Assembly (NCBI RefSeq): GCF_014202315.1
Contig: NZ_JACHGN010000002.1
Span: forward strand, 112,397-176,396
Length of the DNA: 64,000 bases
Direction of reading: 5' to 3'
From: Thermocatellispora tengchongensis
GTDB taxonomy: Bacteria; Actinomycetota; Actinomycetes; Streptosporangiales; Streptosporangiaceae
This document shows, in pieces, positions 44,824-55,226 of the stretch (positions are counted from its first letter, which is position 1; every line of letters starts with the position of its first letter). The translations under genes were made by a program, and so were the position numbers. The notes below the pieces were generated by a model. That model was given only the letters and a program-made list of their open reading frames with translations. It was not told where the DNA came from and did not search any database.

Positions 44824-47800
44824 TCAGACAAGCCGCCCCGGCGGAGTTCGAAGGACTGCGTGCCCCGGGCACCGGGCCCACCGATCCCCATCCGAAGACC
44901 CGCAAGCGGATGCCGATGTGGGACCGGATCAAGTTCACGTTGCTGCTGGTCCTCATCTACGCCGTGCTCGTCTGGTACGAGGTCGTCTCCTACGAGCCGA
45001 TCATGACGATCCAGGACGCGATGTTCCAGGTGGCGAACAACGCACCCTGGATCTTCGTGCTCCTCGGGCTGGAGATCGTCCGGCAGATCCACTTCAGGAT
45101 CAGCGAGAGCTCCGCCGGCTACCACCAGTTCTGGACCCAGCGCGTCTTCGGCGGCTTCGAACGCTACACCCGCCGCCGCTTCAGCGACTGGAGCCGCTTC
45201 CGCCTGGCCCGGGTGCTCAAGTGGCTGTTCTTCATCGCCATCGCGGCGCTGATCATGGGCGAGGTGCTGGACACCTCGCCGTTCGAGGCGCTGTTCCAGG
45301 CGCCCGCCCTGCTCTGGCAGGCCCTCCCGTACGCCCTGCAGCTCGCCTTCGCGTTCTTCTTCATCGCCTTCCAGTTCATCGGCCTGTTCTGGCTGCTGTC
45401 GCGCGGCGGCGTCGAGACCTACTACCCCGACGACATCAAGACCCGCTTCACCGACGTGTGGGGGCAGGACCACGTGGTCGAGCGGGTCAAGGAGAACATC
45501 GTCTTCCTGGAGAAGCCCGACGAGATCGAGGCCAAGGGCGGCTACGTGCCCAGCGGCCTGCTGCTGTGGGGCCCTCCCGGCACCGGCAAGACCCTGATGG
45601 CCGAGGCCGTCGCGGGCGAGACCGGCAAGCCGTACGTCTTCGTCGATCCCGGCGCGTTCGTGAACATGTTCATGGGCATCGGCATCCTGAAGGTCAAGTC
45701 GCTGTTCCGCAAGCTGCGCAAGCTCGCGCTGCGCTACGGCGGCGTGATCGTCTTCTTCGACGAGGCCGACTCCCTCGGCCGCCGCGGCCGGCTGGCCCAG
45801 CAGGGCCCCTCCGGCACGGGCCGCGGGTTCGGCGCCTCGCCCGCCTTCCAGCACGCCGGCTGCCACGGCTTCGGCTACCTCAGCCCCGAGACCCAGTCGC
45901 TGCTCACCGCCGGCGCCGCCCACGGCGGCGCGGAGGAGCCCGGGCAGAAGAACCGCTTCTTCATGGGCGGCAACATGATGGGCGGCGGCGGCGACCCGGG
46001 CACGCTCCAGGCGCTGCTCACCGAGCTGTCCGGCCTGAAGAAGCCGCGCGGCCTGATCAACCGGTACGTCCGCAGGCTGTTCGGCATGCAGCCCAAGCCG
46101 CCGCCGAAGTACCGCATCCTCGTCATGATGGCCACCAACATGCCCGACGCGCTGGACGAGGCGCTGCTGCGGCCGGGTCGCATCGACCGCATCTACAAGG
46201 TCGGCTACCCGTCCAAGGCCGGGCGCATCCGCACCTACCAGGGCTACTTCGACAAGGTGCGGCACGAGCTGACCGACGAGCACATCGACAAGCTCGCCAC
46301 GATCACCCCGTACGCGACCGGCGCCACGATCAAGGACCTGGTGAACGAGTCGCTGATCATCGCGATCCGCGAGGGCCGCGAGGTGATCACCTGGCAGGAC
46401 GTCATGAAGGCCAAGCGGCTCAAGCAGCTCGGCCCGCCCGAGGACGTCGAGTACATCGAGCGCGAGCGCCACGCCGTGGCCGTGCACGAGGCGTGCCACG
46501 CGGTCGTCGCCTACCGGACCAGGTTCCATCTGGAGATCGACATCGCCACGATCGAGAAGGGCGCCGACTACCTCGGCATGGTCAGCAGCATCAAGCCCGA
46601 GGACCAGTTCACCCGCTGGAAGTCCGAGCACGAGGCCGACATCATGGTCTCCCTCGCCTCGCTCGCGGGCGAGCGGATGTTCTTCGGCGACGACAACTCC
46701 TCCGGCGTGTCCGGCGACCTGCACTCGGCGACGTACCTGACCGCGCTGATGGAGGCGTACTGGGGCATGGGCAGCGGCATCACCTCGCTGCCCGCGCTGC
46801 AGGAGCTGTCGATCAACGGCGGCAAGGCGCTGGGCCGGCCGGGCGGCAGCGGCGGCGGCACCGGGTTCCTGGGCGATCCGACCAGCCGCAACCGTGACGA
46901 CTTCCGGCCCGACGCGCTCGGCGAGCGCATCGAGTACAACCTCGTCCGGCTGCTGGAGAAGACCGAGGAGCTGCTCCGCGAGAACCGGCGCGAGGTGCTG
47001 TGCCTCGCGCACGCGCTGGAGACGCACAAGACCCTCAACGGCGACGACGTCGTGGCGGTCATCGAGGGCAGCCGGGGCACGGTCGTGGACGGCTCGATCT
47101 ACGACGACGACGACTTCTTCGCCGAGATCGAGGAGTACCACGAGGAGGCCGTGCGGGCCCATCGCGAGCACGACCGGGTGAGCCGGGCGCTGCCCGAGCG
47201 TTCCGTGCTCGTGGGCGCGCTCGAACCGGCCGGGATCGCCGTGCACGGCACCATCCCGCCCGGAACGCCCGGCATCGGCGGCGCCCTCGGCGACTCCTCG
47301 GGCTGGAGCGGGTCCGGCCAGGCGGTCGTGCTCGCCCCGCCCACCGGGCAACCCGCCTTCGTGGCCCCGCCGCCGGCGACCTCCGCCCCGCTGGGCAACG
47401 GCGTGTCCACGACCGGCGCGTCCGTCACGCTGCCCGGCGTCTCCGCGGCGCCCCCGGCCGGGGGAGAGGCGGCGCGTAACGGCGCCCCCGCCGTCCCGGG
47501 CATCGGCACCCCCTCCTCCACCCAGCCGGAGTTCGTCCCCTGGGCGGGCGAGCGGGGCTCCCCCGTGCCGCCCGTGCTGCCCGGCGAGGTCCTGGCGCCG
47601 ACGCCCGAGCCCGCGCCGCGCAAGCACGGCGCCAGGGTGCTGTGGGTGGTGCTGGCCAGCATCGTCGCGCTGGTGGCCTTCACCCTGCTCGGCACCTACG
47701 TCTTCACCTCGCCCGGCGCGGCGGGGGGCCTGGATGGCCCGCCGCTGGGCATGCTCGCGCTGCTGCTGGTGATCGTGGTGTCGGTCGTGGTCGGCGTGGC

Positions 47801-47999
47801 GATCGTGATCTCGATCGTGCGCGGGGCGGCGGCCGAGCGGGCCCGCGCCGTACGGGCGCGCGACCAGGCCATAGAACGCGCCCAGTTGCTGGCCGCGGCG
47901 ATGGACCCCGACGTGGCGATGCGCCTGCTCGGCTACGACGGCACCCAGCCGCCCGGCCACGGCGGGCCGGCCACGCCGCCGGGATCGCCTTCCCGCTGA
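44820..47999 (+). CDS. FtsH-like membrane AAA+ zinc metalloprotease with insertion and C-terminal membrane anchor
   Basis: 1059 residues versus about 650-800 for FtsH. N-terminal hydrophobic helices (around 40-60, 70-90, 135-155, 165-195), then the AAA module: Walker A GPPGTGKT 251-258, Walker B IVFFDEAD with Asp314-Glu315, sensor ATN at Asn440 and the arginine-finger RPGRIDR. Between Walker B and sensor 1 there is an insertion of about 75 residues, Gly/Met-rich (FFMGGNMMGGGGDPGTLQ). The M41 peptidase has HEACH at 556-560 with the distal Asp in GVSGDLHSAT, so it should be active. The C-terminus adds an acidic segment, a ~170-residue Pro/Gly/Ala linker, two membrane helices (VLWVVLASIVALVAFTLLG; LALLLVIVVSVVVGVAIV) and a basic coil. 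Not the housekeeping ftsH. Confidence 0.88.
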   Translation: MIRQAAPAEFEGLRAPGTGPTDPHPKTRKRMPMWDRIKFTLLLVLIYAVLVWYEVVSYEPIMTIQDAMFQVANNAPWIFVLLGLEIVRQIHFRISESSAGYHQFWTQRVFGGFERYTRRRFSDWSRFRLARVLKWLFFIAIAALIMGEVLDTSPFEALFQAPALLWQALPYALQLAFAFFFIAFQFIGLFWLLSRGGVETYYPDDIKTRFTDVWGQDHVVERVKENIVFLEKPDEIEAKGGYVPSGLLLWGPPGTGKTLMAEAVAGETGKPYVFVDPGAFVNMFMGIGILKVKSLFRKLRKLALRYGGVIVFFDEADSLGRRGRLAQQGPSGTGRGFGASPAFQHAGCHGFGYLSPETQSLLTAGAAHGGAEEPGQKNRFFMGGNMMGGGGDPGTLQALLTELSGLKKPRGLINRYVRRLFGMQPKPPPKYRILVMMATNMPDALDEALLRPGRIDRIYKVGYPSKAGRIRTYQGYFDKVRHELTDEHIDKLATITPYATGATIKDLVNESLIIAIREGREVITWQDVMKAKRLKQLGPPEDVEYIERERHAVAVHEACHAVVAYRTRFHLEIDIATIEKGADYLGMVSSIKPEDQFTRWKSEHEADIMVSLASLAGERMFFGDDNSSGVSGDLHSATYLTALMEAYWGMGSGITSLPALQELSINGGKALGRPGGSGGGTGFLGDPTSRNRDDFRPDALGERIEYNLVRLLEKTEELLRENRREVLCLAHALETHKTLNGDDVVAVIEGSRGTVVDGSIYDDDDFFAEIEEYHEEAVRAHREHDRVSRALPERSVLVGALEPAGIAVHGTIPPGTPGIGGALGDSSGWSGSGQAVVLAPPTGQPAFVAPPPATSAPLGNGVSTTGASVTLPGVSAAPPAGGEAARNGAPAVPGIGTPSSTQPEFVPWAGERGSPVPPVLPGEVLAPTPEPAPRKHGARVLWVVLASIVALVAFTLLGTYVFTSPGAAGGLDGPPLGMLALLLVIVVSVVVGVAIVISIVRGAAAERARAVRARDQAIERAQLLAAAMDPDVAMRLLGYDGTQPPGHGGPATPPGSPSR

Positions 48000-48098
48000 C
48001 ACCCGCCGGAATTGGGCCTTTCCGACGGCGGAGATCGGCCCGACCCTCTTCTCAGGCGCGCGGCACCACCCCCAGCCCGCGCGCCCGAGGGAGGAACA

Positions 48099-49937
48099 GT
48101 GACACGCCGACTGATCACGGGGCTCGCCGTACTGGCGCTGTTATGCCTCACCGGGATCACCGCGACGGGGACCGGGGCCTCCGCCACCGCGGAGCCCCCG
48201 CCCAACCGGCAGTACCGCGTCACCGGGCCCGTGACGGCCCAGGACCGCACCGAGATCGCCCGCACCGGCGCGGCCATCGACGAGGTGGCCGAGGGCTCGG
48301 TCGTGGTGACCGCCACCGAGGCCGAGGTGGCGCAGATCAAGAAACTCGGCCACGCCGTGACCCTGCTGCCGCGCCCGCTGGCCCCGGTGAGGCCCCAGCC
48401 GCAGGACTTCCCGCCCGCCGACTCCGGTTACCACAACTACGCGGAGCTGACCGCGGTGGTGAACCAGGTCGTCGCCGACCACCCCACCATCGCCCGCAAG
48501 TTCAGCTACGGCACCTCCTACGAGGGCCGCGACCTCATGGGCGTCAAGATCAGCGACAACGTGGCCAGTGACGAGAACGAGCCCGAGGTGCTGTTCACCC
48601 ACAGCCAGCACGCCCGCGAGCACCTCACCGTCGAGATGGCGGTCTACCTGCTCAACGAGCTGACCGACCGCTACGGCACCGACTCCCGGATCACCGACCT
48701 GGTCAACGGCCGCGAGATCTGGATCCTGCCCAACCTCAACCCCGACGGCAGCGAGTACGACATCGCCACCGGCTCCTACCGCTCCTGGCGCAAGAACCGC
48801 CAGCCCAACTCGGGGTCGAGCGCGGTCGGCACCGACCTGAACCGCAACTGGGGCTACAACTTCGGCTGCTGCGGCGGCTCCTCGGGCTCGCCCTCCAGCG
48901 ACACCTACCGCGGCCCCTCCGCCGAGTCGGCCCCCGAGGTGCGGGCCGCCGCCGACTTCGTCCGCTCCCGGGTCGTGGGCGGCGTGCAGCAGATCAAGGC
49001 GCACATCGACTGGCACACGTACGGCGAGCTGATCCTGTGGCCGTACGGGTACACCACCGCGAACACCGCCCCGGGCCTCACCCAGGACGACCGGGACGCG
49101 CACGCGGCGCTGGGGCAGAGCATGGCCTCCACCAACGGCTACACCCCCCAGCAGTCCAGCGACCTCTACATCACCGACGGCTCGATCAACGACTGGATGT
49201 GGGGCGTCCACAAGATCTTCAGCTTCACGTTCGAGATGTACCCGGTGGGCGCCAGCCCCGGCTTCTACCCGCCGGACGAGCAGATCGTCCCGCAGACCAC
49301 CCGCAACCGCGAGGCCGTGCTGCGCCTGCTGGAGAACGCCGACTGCATGTACCGGATCATCGGCAAGGAGGCCCAGTACTGCAACGCCACCCCGCCGGTG
49401 GTCGTCTACTCCGACACCTTCGAGACCGCGACCGGCTGGACCGCCGACCCCGCGGGCACCGACGCCGCCACCTCCGGTCAGTGGGAGCGCGGTGACCCCG
49501 AGGCCACCGACTCCAGCGGCCCCAAGCAGCTCGGCACCACCGTCAGCGGCGGAAACGACCTGGTCACCGGCCGCCTGGCCGGCTCCTCCGCGGGCGCCCA
49601 CGACATCGACGGCGGCGCCACCACGATCCAGTCACCGCCCATCACGCTCCCCGCCACCGGCACCCTGACCCTGTCGTGGTCGTGGTACCTGGGGCACGGC
49701 TCCAACTCCTCCACCGCCGACTACCTGCGGGTGCGCGTGGTCGGCGGCACCACCACCCAGGTCTTCCAGCAACTCGGCGCCGCCACCGACCGCGACGCCG
49801 CCTGGGCGACCGCGAGCGCGGACATCAGCGGGTACGCCGGCCAGACCGTGCGCATCCAGATCGAGGCCGCCGACGCCGGCACCGCCAGCCTCGTCGAGGC
49901 GGGCGTGGACGACGTCCGGATAACCCGGCAGCCGTGA
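48099..49937 (+). CDS. secreted zinc carboxypeptidase (M14)
   Basis: 612 residues. GTG start after GAGGGAGG. Signal peptide [19 protein letters not shown]... A propeptide-like segment ([23 protein letters not shown]) precedes the M14 domain: zinc ligands His171 and Glu174 (HARE) and His306 (DWHTYGE), catalytic Glu379 (FTFEMYP), substrate Arg/Asn in GTDLNRNW. After residue ~435 a beta-sandwich accessory domain follows ([35 protein letters not shown]). Removes C-terminal residues from peptides outside the cell. Confidence 0.94.
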   Translation: MTRRLITGLAVLALLCLTGITATGTGASATAEPPPNRQYRVTGPVTAQDRTEIARTGAAIDEVAEGSVVVTATEAEVAQIKKLGHAVTLLPRPLAPVRPQPQDFPPADSGYHNYAELTAVVNQVVADHPTIARKFSYGTSYEGRDLMGVKISDNVASDENEPEVLFTHSQHAREHLTVEMAVYLLNELTDRYGTDSRITDLVNGREIWILPNLNPDGSEYDIATGSYRSWRKNRQPNSGSSAVGTDLNRNWGYNFGCCGGSSGSPSSDTYRGPSAESAPEVRAAADFVRSRVVGGVQQIKAHIDWHTYGELILWPYGYTTANTAPGLTQDDRDAHAALGQSMASTNGYTPQQSSDLYITDGSINDWMWGVHKIFSFTFEMYPVGASPGFYPPDEQIVPQTTRNREAVLRLLENADCMYRIIGKEAQYCNATPPVVVYSDTFETATGWTADPAGTDAATSGQWERGDPEATDSSGPKQLGTTVSGGNDLVTGRLAGSSAGAHDIDGGATTIQSPPITLPATGTLTLSWSWYLGHGSNSSTADYLRVRVVGGTTTQVFQQLGAATDRDAAWATASADISGYAGQTVRIQIEAADAGTASLVEAGVDDVRITRQP

Positions 49938-49943
49938 CCACCA

Positions 49944-49973
49944 GCGGGCGGGGCTCCCCGAAGCCCCGCCCGC
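49944..49973. terminator. bidirectional terminator between the carboxypeptidase and tex genes
   Basis: GCGGGCGGGGCT-CCCCGA-AGCCCCGCCCGC: a perfect 12-bp stem with a 6-nt loop between converging genes. Confidence 0.85.
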
Positions 49974-50032
49974 GCGCCGTTCGAGGCGTCAGCGCCCGAG
50001 AGAACCCCGCTCGCACACCGTGTCGGCGCGCG

Positions 50033-52480
50033 TCAGCGCCTGCCGCCGCGGTCGCGGGGCTTCTGGCCGCCGCCACCGCTGCCGCCGCCGAGCGAGTTGG
50101 GGTCGAGCCCGGCGCGGCGCAGGGCCTCGGCGATGGCGCCGGTGGGCTCGTTGCCGCGGCCCTGCTGCCGGTCGCGGCGGTCCTGGCCGCCGCGACCGCC
50201 GCCGCCCGCGCGCCCGCCGCCCGTACGCTGCCCGCCGCCGGGACGGCCGCCGCGCTGGCCGCCGCGTCCGCCGGCGCCCTGGGCGGGGCCGTCGCCCTGC
50301 CCCTGCCCCTGCACCTCGTCGTCGAGCCGCAGGGTGAGCGAGATCCGCTTGCGCGGGATGTCCACGTCCAGGACCTTCACCCGGACGATGTCGCCGGGCT
50401 TGACGACCTCGCGCGGGTCCTTGACGAAGTTCTTCGACATGGCCGAGACGTGGACGAGCCCGTCCTGGTGCACGCCGACGTCCACGAACGCGCCGAACGC
50501 CGCCACGTTGGTGACGACGCCCTCCAGCAGCATCCCGGGCGCCAGGTCGGACAGCTTCTCCACGCCCTCGGCGAAGGCGGCGGTCTTGAACGCGGGGCGC
50601 GGGTCGCGGCCCGGCTTCTCCAGCTCCTTCAGGATGTCGGTGACGGTCGGCAGCCCGAACGTGTCGTCCACGAACTCGGCCGGCTTGACCGCCCGCAGGA
50701 CGGCGGTGTTGCCGATGAGCGCGGAGATGTCGCCGCCCGTACGCGCCGCGGCGATGCGCCGCACGACCGGGTACGCCTCCGGGTGCACGGCGCTGGCGTC
50801 GAGCGGGTCGTCCCCGTCGGGGATCTTCAGGAAGCCCGCGCACTGCTCGAACGCCTTCGGCCCCAGCCGCGCCACGTCCTTGAGCCCCTGCCGGGACCGG
50901 AACGGCCCGTGGGTGTCGCGGTGCTGCACGATGTTCTCCGCGAGCCCCGACCCGATCCCGGAGACCCGGGTCAGCAGCGGCGCGGACGCGGTGTTCACAT
51001 CGACGCCGACGGCGTTGACGCAGTCCTCCACCACCGCGTCCAGCGACCGCGACAGCTTGGCCTCCGACAGGTCGTGCTGGTACTGCCCCACGCCGATCGA
51101 CTTGGGGTCGATCTTGACCAGCTCGGCCAGCGGGTCCTGTAGGCGCCGCGCGATCGAGACCGCCCCGCGCAGCGACACGTCCAGGCCGGGCAGCTCCTGG
51201 GAGGCGTAGGAGGAGGCGCTGTAGACCGAGGCGCCCGCCTCCGACACGACGATCTTGGTCAGCTTGAGCTCGGGGTACTTCTTGATCAGGTCGCCCGCCA
51301 GCTTGTCGGTCTCGCGCGAGGCGGTGCCGTTGCCGATCGCGACCAGCTCGACCTTGTGCCTGGCCGCGAGCGCCGCCAGGACCGCGATCGACTCGTCCCA
51401 CTTCTGCTGCGGCACATGCGGATAGATGGTCGCGGTGTCCACGACCTTGCCGGTCGCGTCCACGACCGCGACCTTGACGCCCGTACGGTAGCCCGGGTCG
51501 AGCCCCATCGTGGGCCGGGTCCCGGCCGGGGCGGCGAGCAGCAGGTCGCGCAGGTTGGCCGCGAAGACCCGCACGGCCTCCTCCTCGGCCGCCTGCCACA
51601 GCCGCATCCGCAGGTCGATGCCCAGATGCACCAGGATGCGGGTTCGCCACGCCCACCGGACGGTGTCGTTGAGCCACTTGTCGGCCGGTCGCCCGAGGTC
51701 GGCGATGCCGAACCTGGCCGCGATCCGCTCCTCGTACCCGCCCTCGTCGGCGCCCTCGCCGTCGCCGGGGTCGAGGGTGAGGGTGAGGACCTCCTCCTTC
51801 TCCCCGCGGAACATGGCCAGGATGCGGTGCGAGGGCAGCTTGGTGAACGGTTCGGCGAAGTCGAAGTAGTCGGAGAACTTCGCGCCCTCCTCCTCCTTGC
51901 CCTCGCGCACGGCCGAGACGAGCCTGCCGCGCTCCCACATGCGCTCGCGCAGCGACCCGATCAGGTCGGCGTCCTCCCCGAACCGCTCGACCAGGATCGC
52001 CCGCGCCCCGTCGAGCGCGGCCTGCGCGTCGGGCACCCCCTCGGTGACGAACTCCGCCGCCGTGGCGGCGGGGTCGAGCGTGGGGTCGCCGAGCAGCTTG
52101 TCGGCCAGCGGCTCCAGCCCGGCCTCGCGCGCGATCTGCGCCTTGGTCCGCCGCTTCGGCTTGTAGGGCAGGTAGATGTCCTCCAGGCGGGCCTTGGAGT
52201 CGGCCGCCATGATCTGCGCCTCCAGGGCCTCATCCAGCTTCCCCTGCGACCGGATGGACTCAAGGATGGCAGTCCGCCGCTCCTCCAGCTCACGCAGGTA
52301 GCGCAGCCGCTCCTCCAGCGTCCGGAGCTGCGCGTCGTCCAGCGCCCCCGTCGCCTCCTTGCGGTAGCGGGCGATGAACGGCACCGTCGCCCCGCCGTCG
52401 AGCAGCTCCACGGCCGCCCGCACCTGCCGCTCCCGCACGCCGAGCTCCTCGGCGATGCGTTGATCAATCGAGGTCGTCAC
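50033..52480 (-). CDS. tex: Tex-family transcription accessory protein with RGG tail
   Basis: 815 residues from the GTG at 52478-52480, preceded by AGAGGGA. Nucleic-acid-binding Tex: N-terminal helical part ([37 protein letters not shown]), YqgF/RuvX-like core ([18 protein letters not shown]), helix-hairpin-helix ([19 protein letters not shown]) and S1 domain ([25 protein letters not shown]). The last ~90 residues are Gly/Arg/Gln-rich RGG-type sequence with a short helix, probably extra RNA binding. Confidence 0.95.
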   Translation of the reverse strand: MTTSIDQRIAEELGVRERQVRAAVELLDGGATVPFIARYRKEATGALDDAQLRTLEERLRYLRELEERRTAILESIRSQGKLDEALEAQIMAADSKARLEDIYLPYKPKRRTKAQIAREAGLEPLADKLLGDPTLDPAATAAEFVTEGVPDAQAALDGARAILVERFGEDADLIGSLRERMWERGRLVSAVREGKEEEGAKFSDYFDFAEPFTKLPSHRILAMFRGEKEEVLTLTLDPGDGEGADEGGYEERIAARFGIADLGRPADKWLNDTVRWAWRTRILVHLGIDLRMRLWQAAEEEAVRVFAANLRDLLLAAPAGTRPTMGLDPGYRTGVKVAVVDATGKVVDTATIYPHVPQQKWDESIAVLAALAARHKVELVAIGNGTASRETDKLAGDLIKKYPELKLTKIVVSEAGASVYSASSYASQELPGLDVSLRGAVSIARRLQDPLAELVKIDPKSIGVGQYQHDLSEAKLSRSLDAVVEDCVNAVGVDVNTASAPLLTRVSGIGSGLAENIVQHRDTHGPFRSRQGLKDVARLGPKAFEQCAGFLKIPDGDDPLDASAVHPEAYPVVRRIAAARTGGDISALIGNTAVLRAVKPAEFVDDTFGLPTVTDILKELEKPGRDPRPAFKTAAFAEGVEKLSDLAPGMLLEGVVTNVAAFGAFVDVGVHQDGLVHVSAMSKNFVKDPREVVKPGDIVRVKVLDVDIPRKRISLTLRLDDEVQGQGQGDGPAQGAGGRGGQRGGRPGGGQRTGGGRAGGGGRGGQDRRDRQQGRGNEPTGAIAEALRRAGLDPNSLGGGSGGGGQKPRDRGGRR

Positions 52481-52498
52481 GTTCCCTCTTCCGCCTTC

Positions 52499-52531
52499 CC
52501 CCTGGGGTACCGCCAAATTGTGCCCCAGGGG
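52499..52531. promoter_or_regulatory. inverted repeat upstream of tex
   Basis: CCCCTGGGG at 52499-52507 and CCCCAGGGG at 52523-52531 pair over 9 bp around a 15-nt loop containing CAAATTG, just upstream of the tex start. It could be an operator or mRNA leader hairpin. Confidence 0.45.
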
Positions 52532-52534
52532 AAA

Positions 52535-52558
52535 GGCCGCCGCCATCCGGCGGCGGCC
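52535..52558. terminator. terminator of the small membrane protein gene
   Basis: GGCCGCCGCC-ATCC-GGCGGCGGCC, a perfect 10-bp stem, 8 bp after the stop of the minus-strand small ORF. Confidence 0.75.
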
Positions 52559-52565
52559 CAGAGGG

Positions 52566-52760
52566 TCAGGTGGCGACGATGGCCAGCCAGATCGCCAGGG
52601 TCACGATCACGACCAGGGCGAAGACGAGCGCCTCTGCCATGGCGCTCAACGCCCTGCCCATCTTGGACACGATGCGGACGATCACCATCAGGGCCGCGAC
52701 CGCGACCACGGTGAGCATGAGCGGCGCGTACGGCGAGGCGCCGGTCTGCAGGAGCAGCAC
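52566..52760 (-). CDS. small two-helix membrane protein
   Basis: 64 residues: [17 protein letters not shown] and [21 protein letters not shown] are two hydrophobic helices joined by a short Ser/Lys/Arg loop. An internal ATG 14 codons in may be the real start. No ribosome site is strong, but a terminator follows directly, which supports expression. Function unknown. Confidence 0.55.
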   Translation of the reverse strand: MLLLQTGASPYAPLMLTVVAVAALMVIVRIVSKMGRALSAMAEALVFALVVIVTLAIWLAIVAT

Positions 52761-52769
52761 TGGCCCGAG

Positions 52770-53370
52770 CTGACGCGCGTCGAGGTGTACGCCACCTTCT
52801 TCGCGAGCCGCCGCTCCGTCGAAGATGGGGGCGAGACTGCTGTCCGTCGATGAACTGACGGAAGAGGAGCACGACAGCCGTAAGTCCCTGCCTGACGAGC
52901 TGCTGGCCTTTGCACGACGCAGCGCTGCGGGAGCACAACGTCTTCGTTTTGCCCGGCAGCACTCGGTGGGTGGCGGGGCAGCCCGACTAAGTGGAGCTCT
53001 ACCGTTAGGCCGACCCCGACGCGATGTTCGAGCTGTACGGCCACATCCGCTGGACCTCCCCTGATAGCCGTGTGAATGGGCGGCTGGCCGACCAGATAGG
53101 CCCCGAGCCGGGGGACGACAGGGGGCGCCCGGGCGCTGACGGACGAGTGGTTCAGGGACCGCAAGGCCGAGTATCTGAACAGCGGTTCGCGGGCCAGGAG
53201 TCCTGTGCCCTACTGACCAAGGTCTTCATCGAGCAGCTCGCGCTGATCCCCGACTGGACGATCCCGGACGGCATTCTGTACGAATGGCCTGTCCCTCGTA
53301 GTGCCGGCCGGTGTGAAGGGCCGGCTCACCGCGTCGCTGTACAGCTTAAAGGTCAGGCTTCCCACCCATG
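52770..53370 (+). pseudogene. decayed coding sequence of unknown family
   Basis: Protein-like segments continue across changes of frame. Frame from 52825: LLSVDELTEEEHDSRKSLPDEL. Then from 52907: LHDAALREHNVFVLPGSTRW followed by QPD, TAA at 52988, VELYR, TAG at 53006 and ADPDAMFELYGHIRWTSPDS, ending with LLTKVFIEQLALIPDWTIPDG to about 53280. So at least one frameshift and two stops are needed to join them. I do not recognise the family. It marks the left edge of the lower-GC island. Confidence 0.5.
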
Positions 53371-53435
53371 AGCGAGGGCAGCCGAGAGGCGAACATGGTC
53401 GCCATGTGACGCGTGAGAGGCGGACATCCAAGCGT

Positions 53436-53455
53436 CATCACACCTTGTTGTGATG
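53436..53455. promoter_or_regulatory. inverted repeat in the island's left gap
   Basis: CATCACA-CCTTGT-TGTGATG, a perfect 7-bp inverted repeat. Could be a regulatory site or a small hairpin; nothing shows which. Confidence 0.4.
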
Positions 53456-53748
53456 GAGGCGCCGATGCAGACAGAGGGGATTCTCTCTCGGAATCCGCGT
53501 GGGTCGGGATTCGGAAGGCCGGCCTTCGCCGTTCGTGCACAATCGGCGGCAGTCCATCCGGTTCGCCGAAATATCACCTCATGAACTGCCTTTCGCCGGT
53601 ATTCAGGAATCGCCGACGGTTGCGCGAGGGTGATAAACGGCGGTAGCCTCTTCGTAGTCGGTTTCACGGAGAGCGACCGGCGAAAACGGGCCGGAGAGCA
53701 ACGCCATCACCGTCCTGGAGTCGATCCCACCGTATTGAGATCGTTGGT

Positions 53749-53877
53749 TCAGGTGCGCAGCGGCTTGCCACGCGCTGACGAGTCTTTGGGTGCATCTGAG
53801 GTTCCCGTCGGCCATATCCAGATTTTCGGTATCACCCGTATCCTGTCCATCTCGTTCGAGGAGAGATCGTCCGTCAT
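53749..53877 (-). CDS. possible 42-residue peptide
   Basis: ATG at 53877 to TGA; contains MTDDLSSNEMDRIRV and IPKIWIWPTGTSDAPKDSS, with an acidic start and an aromatic core. AAGAG is 8 nt upstream. It diverges from the first glycosyltransferase-like gene. Could equally be chance; no maturation gene is adjacent. Confidence 0.25.
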   Translation of the reverse strand: MTDDLSSNEMDRIRVIPKIWIWPTGTSDAPKDSSARGKPLRT

Positions 53878-53998
53878 GGTGCTCGCGCTCTTGGCCCGCA
53901 GCGGGGCAAGGAGTTCGAATGGACACTTGCTTTGGCTCGACGTTCAGGCCACTCTAGGGTTGACCGAGAACCGGACACCCCTAGAAGGCCGGTAAAAG

Positions 53999-55216
53999 AT
54001 GCTGCTGTCGCTGCCTCTTCTGCTTGTGGTCGTCACCGGCGCCCGGATCTCCACGACCAAGCGATCACACTGGACAGGGCTGAAGTCTGAGGCCGCTGCC
54101 ACCCGGTCGCCGTTCCCTGAGGAGCTGTCCCGTCCTCGCCGCTTGCGTCATCTGGCCAGAGTTCGGTTTCCCTATTTCGATGCCGTGGTGGTCCCTTCGG
54201 CAAGGGGGCCGGAGAGCGTATCGCGAGCGGCTGTCACCGCCCGCGAGGCCGGTGCCCGGCTAGTGGTGCTGAGCAGTGGTAAGACTGTGGCTCAGGCGAC
54301 GACGAGCGTGTTGCAGGGCATGGGATGGACAGCCGCAACGTGCGCGATCGTCGATATCGGTTCGGATCCGCCCTCCTGGTGTTCTTCGTTGCGGACCTGG
54401 AACCATTCAGCGGCAGCAGATCCGTCCGACACATCGCTGAAGCGCAACATCGGTCTGATGCTGGCGCGCACGATGCGGTGGCAGAGCATTCTCTTTGTCG
54501 ATGACGACGTGCAATCCATGAGCCGGGCGCAGTTGCGTCAAACCGCCGGCCTCCTACGGGGCCTTGATCGAGGCGGACATCCTCGTAAAGCGGTGGGGTG
54601 GGCTTTTGGCGATTTTCCCGATTTCTCGGTCGTTGGGCATGCGCTTCGGGCCGGGCGTGGTACGGGTACCCCCTTTATCGGGGGCGGAGCGCTGGCTGTC
54701 GACTGTAGCCGGTCCGTACCGTTTTTCCCGTTCATCTACAACGAAGACCTGTTGTTCCTCTTCAGTCTTCTGTCGGCCGACCCCGAAGGAGTGTGCCTCG
54801 CCGGAGCCTTGGCACAGGACCGGTACGATGCCTTCGGTGACACCGCGCGTGCCGCCAATCAGGAGTTCGGCGACGTCCTCGCCTACGGCCTTTATCAGTT
54901 GTTCTCGGAGGAGGTGCCCTTCGAAATCGCCGCTGAGCCCGACTACTGGGAATCGATAGTGGCCTACAGGAAGGTGTTGCTGAGCTACTCGGCCAGGCGC
55001 CTGCGCGAACTCGGTGTCACGGACGGCGCCGAATGTGTGCGGGTGGCCGCGGCCCGGCATCGCGACGACTGGTCGAATCTTCTGGCGGACTATTTCGTGT
55101 CGTGGCACGATGACCTGCGGAGTTGGCGGACGACTGTGGAGTCGCAGCCGAAGGTCACCGGTATCCCGGAAGCCATCGAAGCCGTTGGGCTGTCGGCATT
55201 GAGCAGCCCGACTTGA
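53999..55216 (+). CDS. GT-A-type glycosyltransferase-like protein 1 (NLR neighbour)
   Basis: 405 residues; the first ~55 are poorly supported, so the start could lie further in. From FDAVVVPSARGPESVS it aligns with the gene at 58325. Shared features: a Rossmann-like start, DTSLKRNIGLMLAR, the metal-site-like acidic triplet in ILFVDDDV (Asp168-170), GGGALAVD, FPFIYNEDLLFLF (YNED, possible catalytic acids) and EFGDVLAYGLYQLF. These are the landmarks of a GT-A fold with DxD motif, presumably transferring a sugar from an NDP-sugar. No signal peptide is convincing. The stop is 10 bp before the NLR start, so the two are one transcript. GC is below the window average. Confidence 0.7.
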   Translation: MLLSLPLLLVVVTGARISTTKRSHWTGLKSEAAATRSPFPEELSRPRRLRHLARVRFPYFDAVVVPSARGPESVSRAAVTAREAGARLVVLSSGKTVAQATTSVLQGMGWTAATCAIVDIGSDPPSWCSSLRTWNHSAAADPSDTSLKRNIGLMLARTMRWQSILFVDDDVQSMSRAQLRQTAGLLRGLDRGGHPRKAVGWAFGDFPDFSVVGHALRAGRGTGTPFIGGGALAVDCSRSVPFFPFIYNEDLLFLFSLLSADPEGVCLAGALAQDRYDAFGDTARAANQEFGDVLAYGLYQLFSEEVPFEIAAEPDYWESIVAYRKVLLSYSARRLRELGVTDGAECVRVAAARHRDDWSNLLADYFVSWHDDLRSWRTTVESQPKVTGIPEAIEAVGLSALSSPT

Positions 55217-55226
55217 GGTAAGGGGT

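Larger units (their letters stand above)
53371..53998. other. gap before the first glycosyltransferase-like gene
   Basis: About 630 nt of lower GC. I see an inverted repeat at 53436-53455 and one possible 42-codon minus-strand ORF at 53749-53877. No transposase, integrase or tRNA fragment is visible. Confidence 0.5.

Noticed and set aside
44754..48002. Minus-strand frame of 1082 codons opposite the FtsH-like gene
   Set aside because: Antisense to a gene with Walker A, Walker B and HEACH motifs; composition is typical of an antisense shadow.
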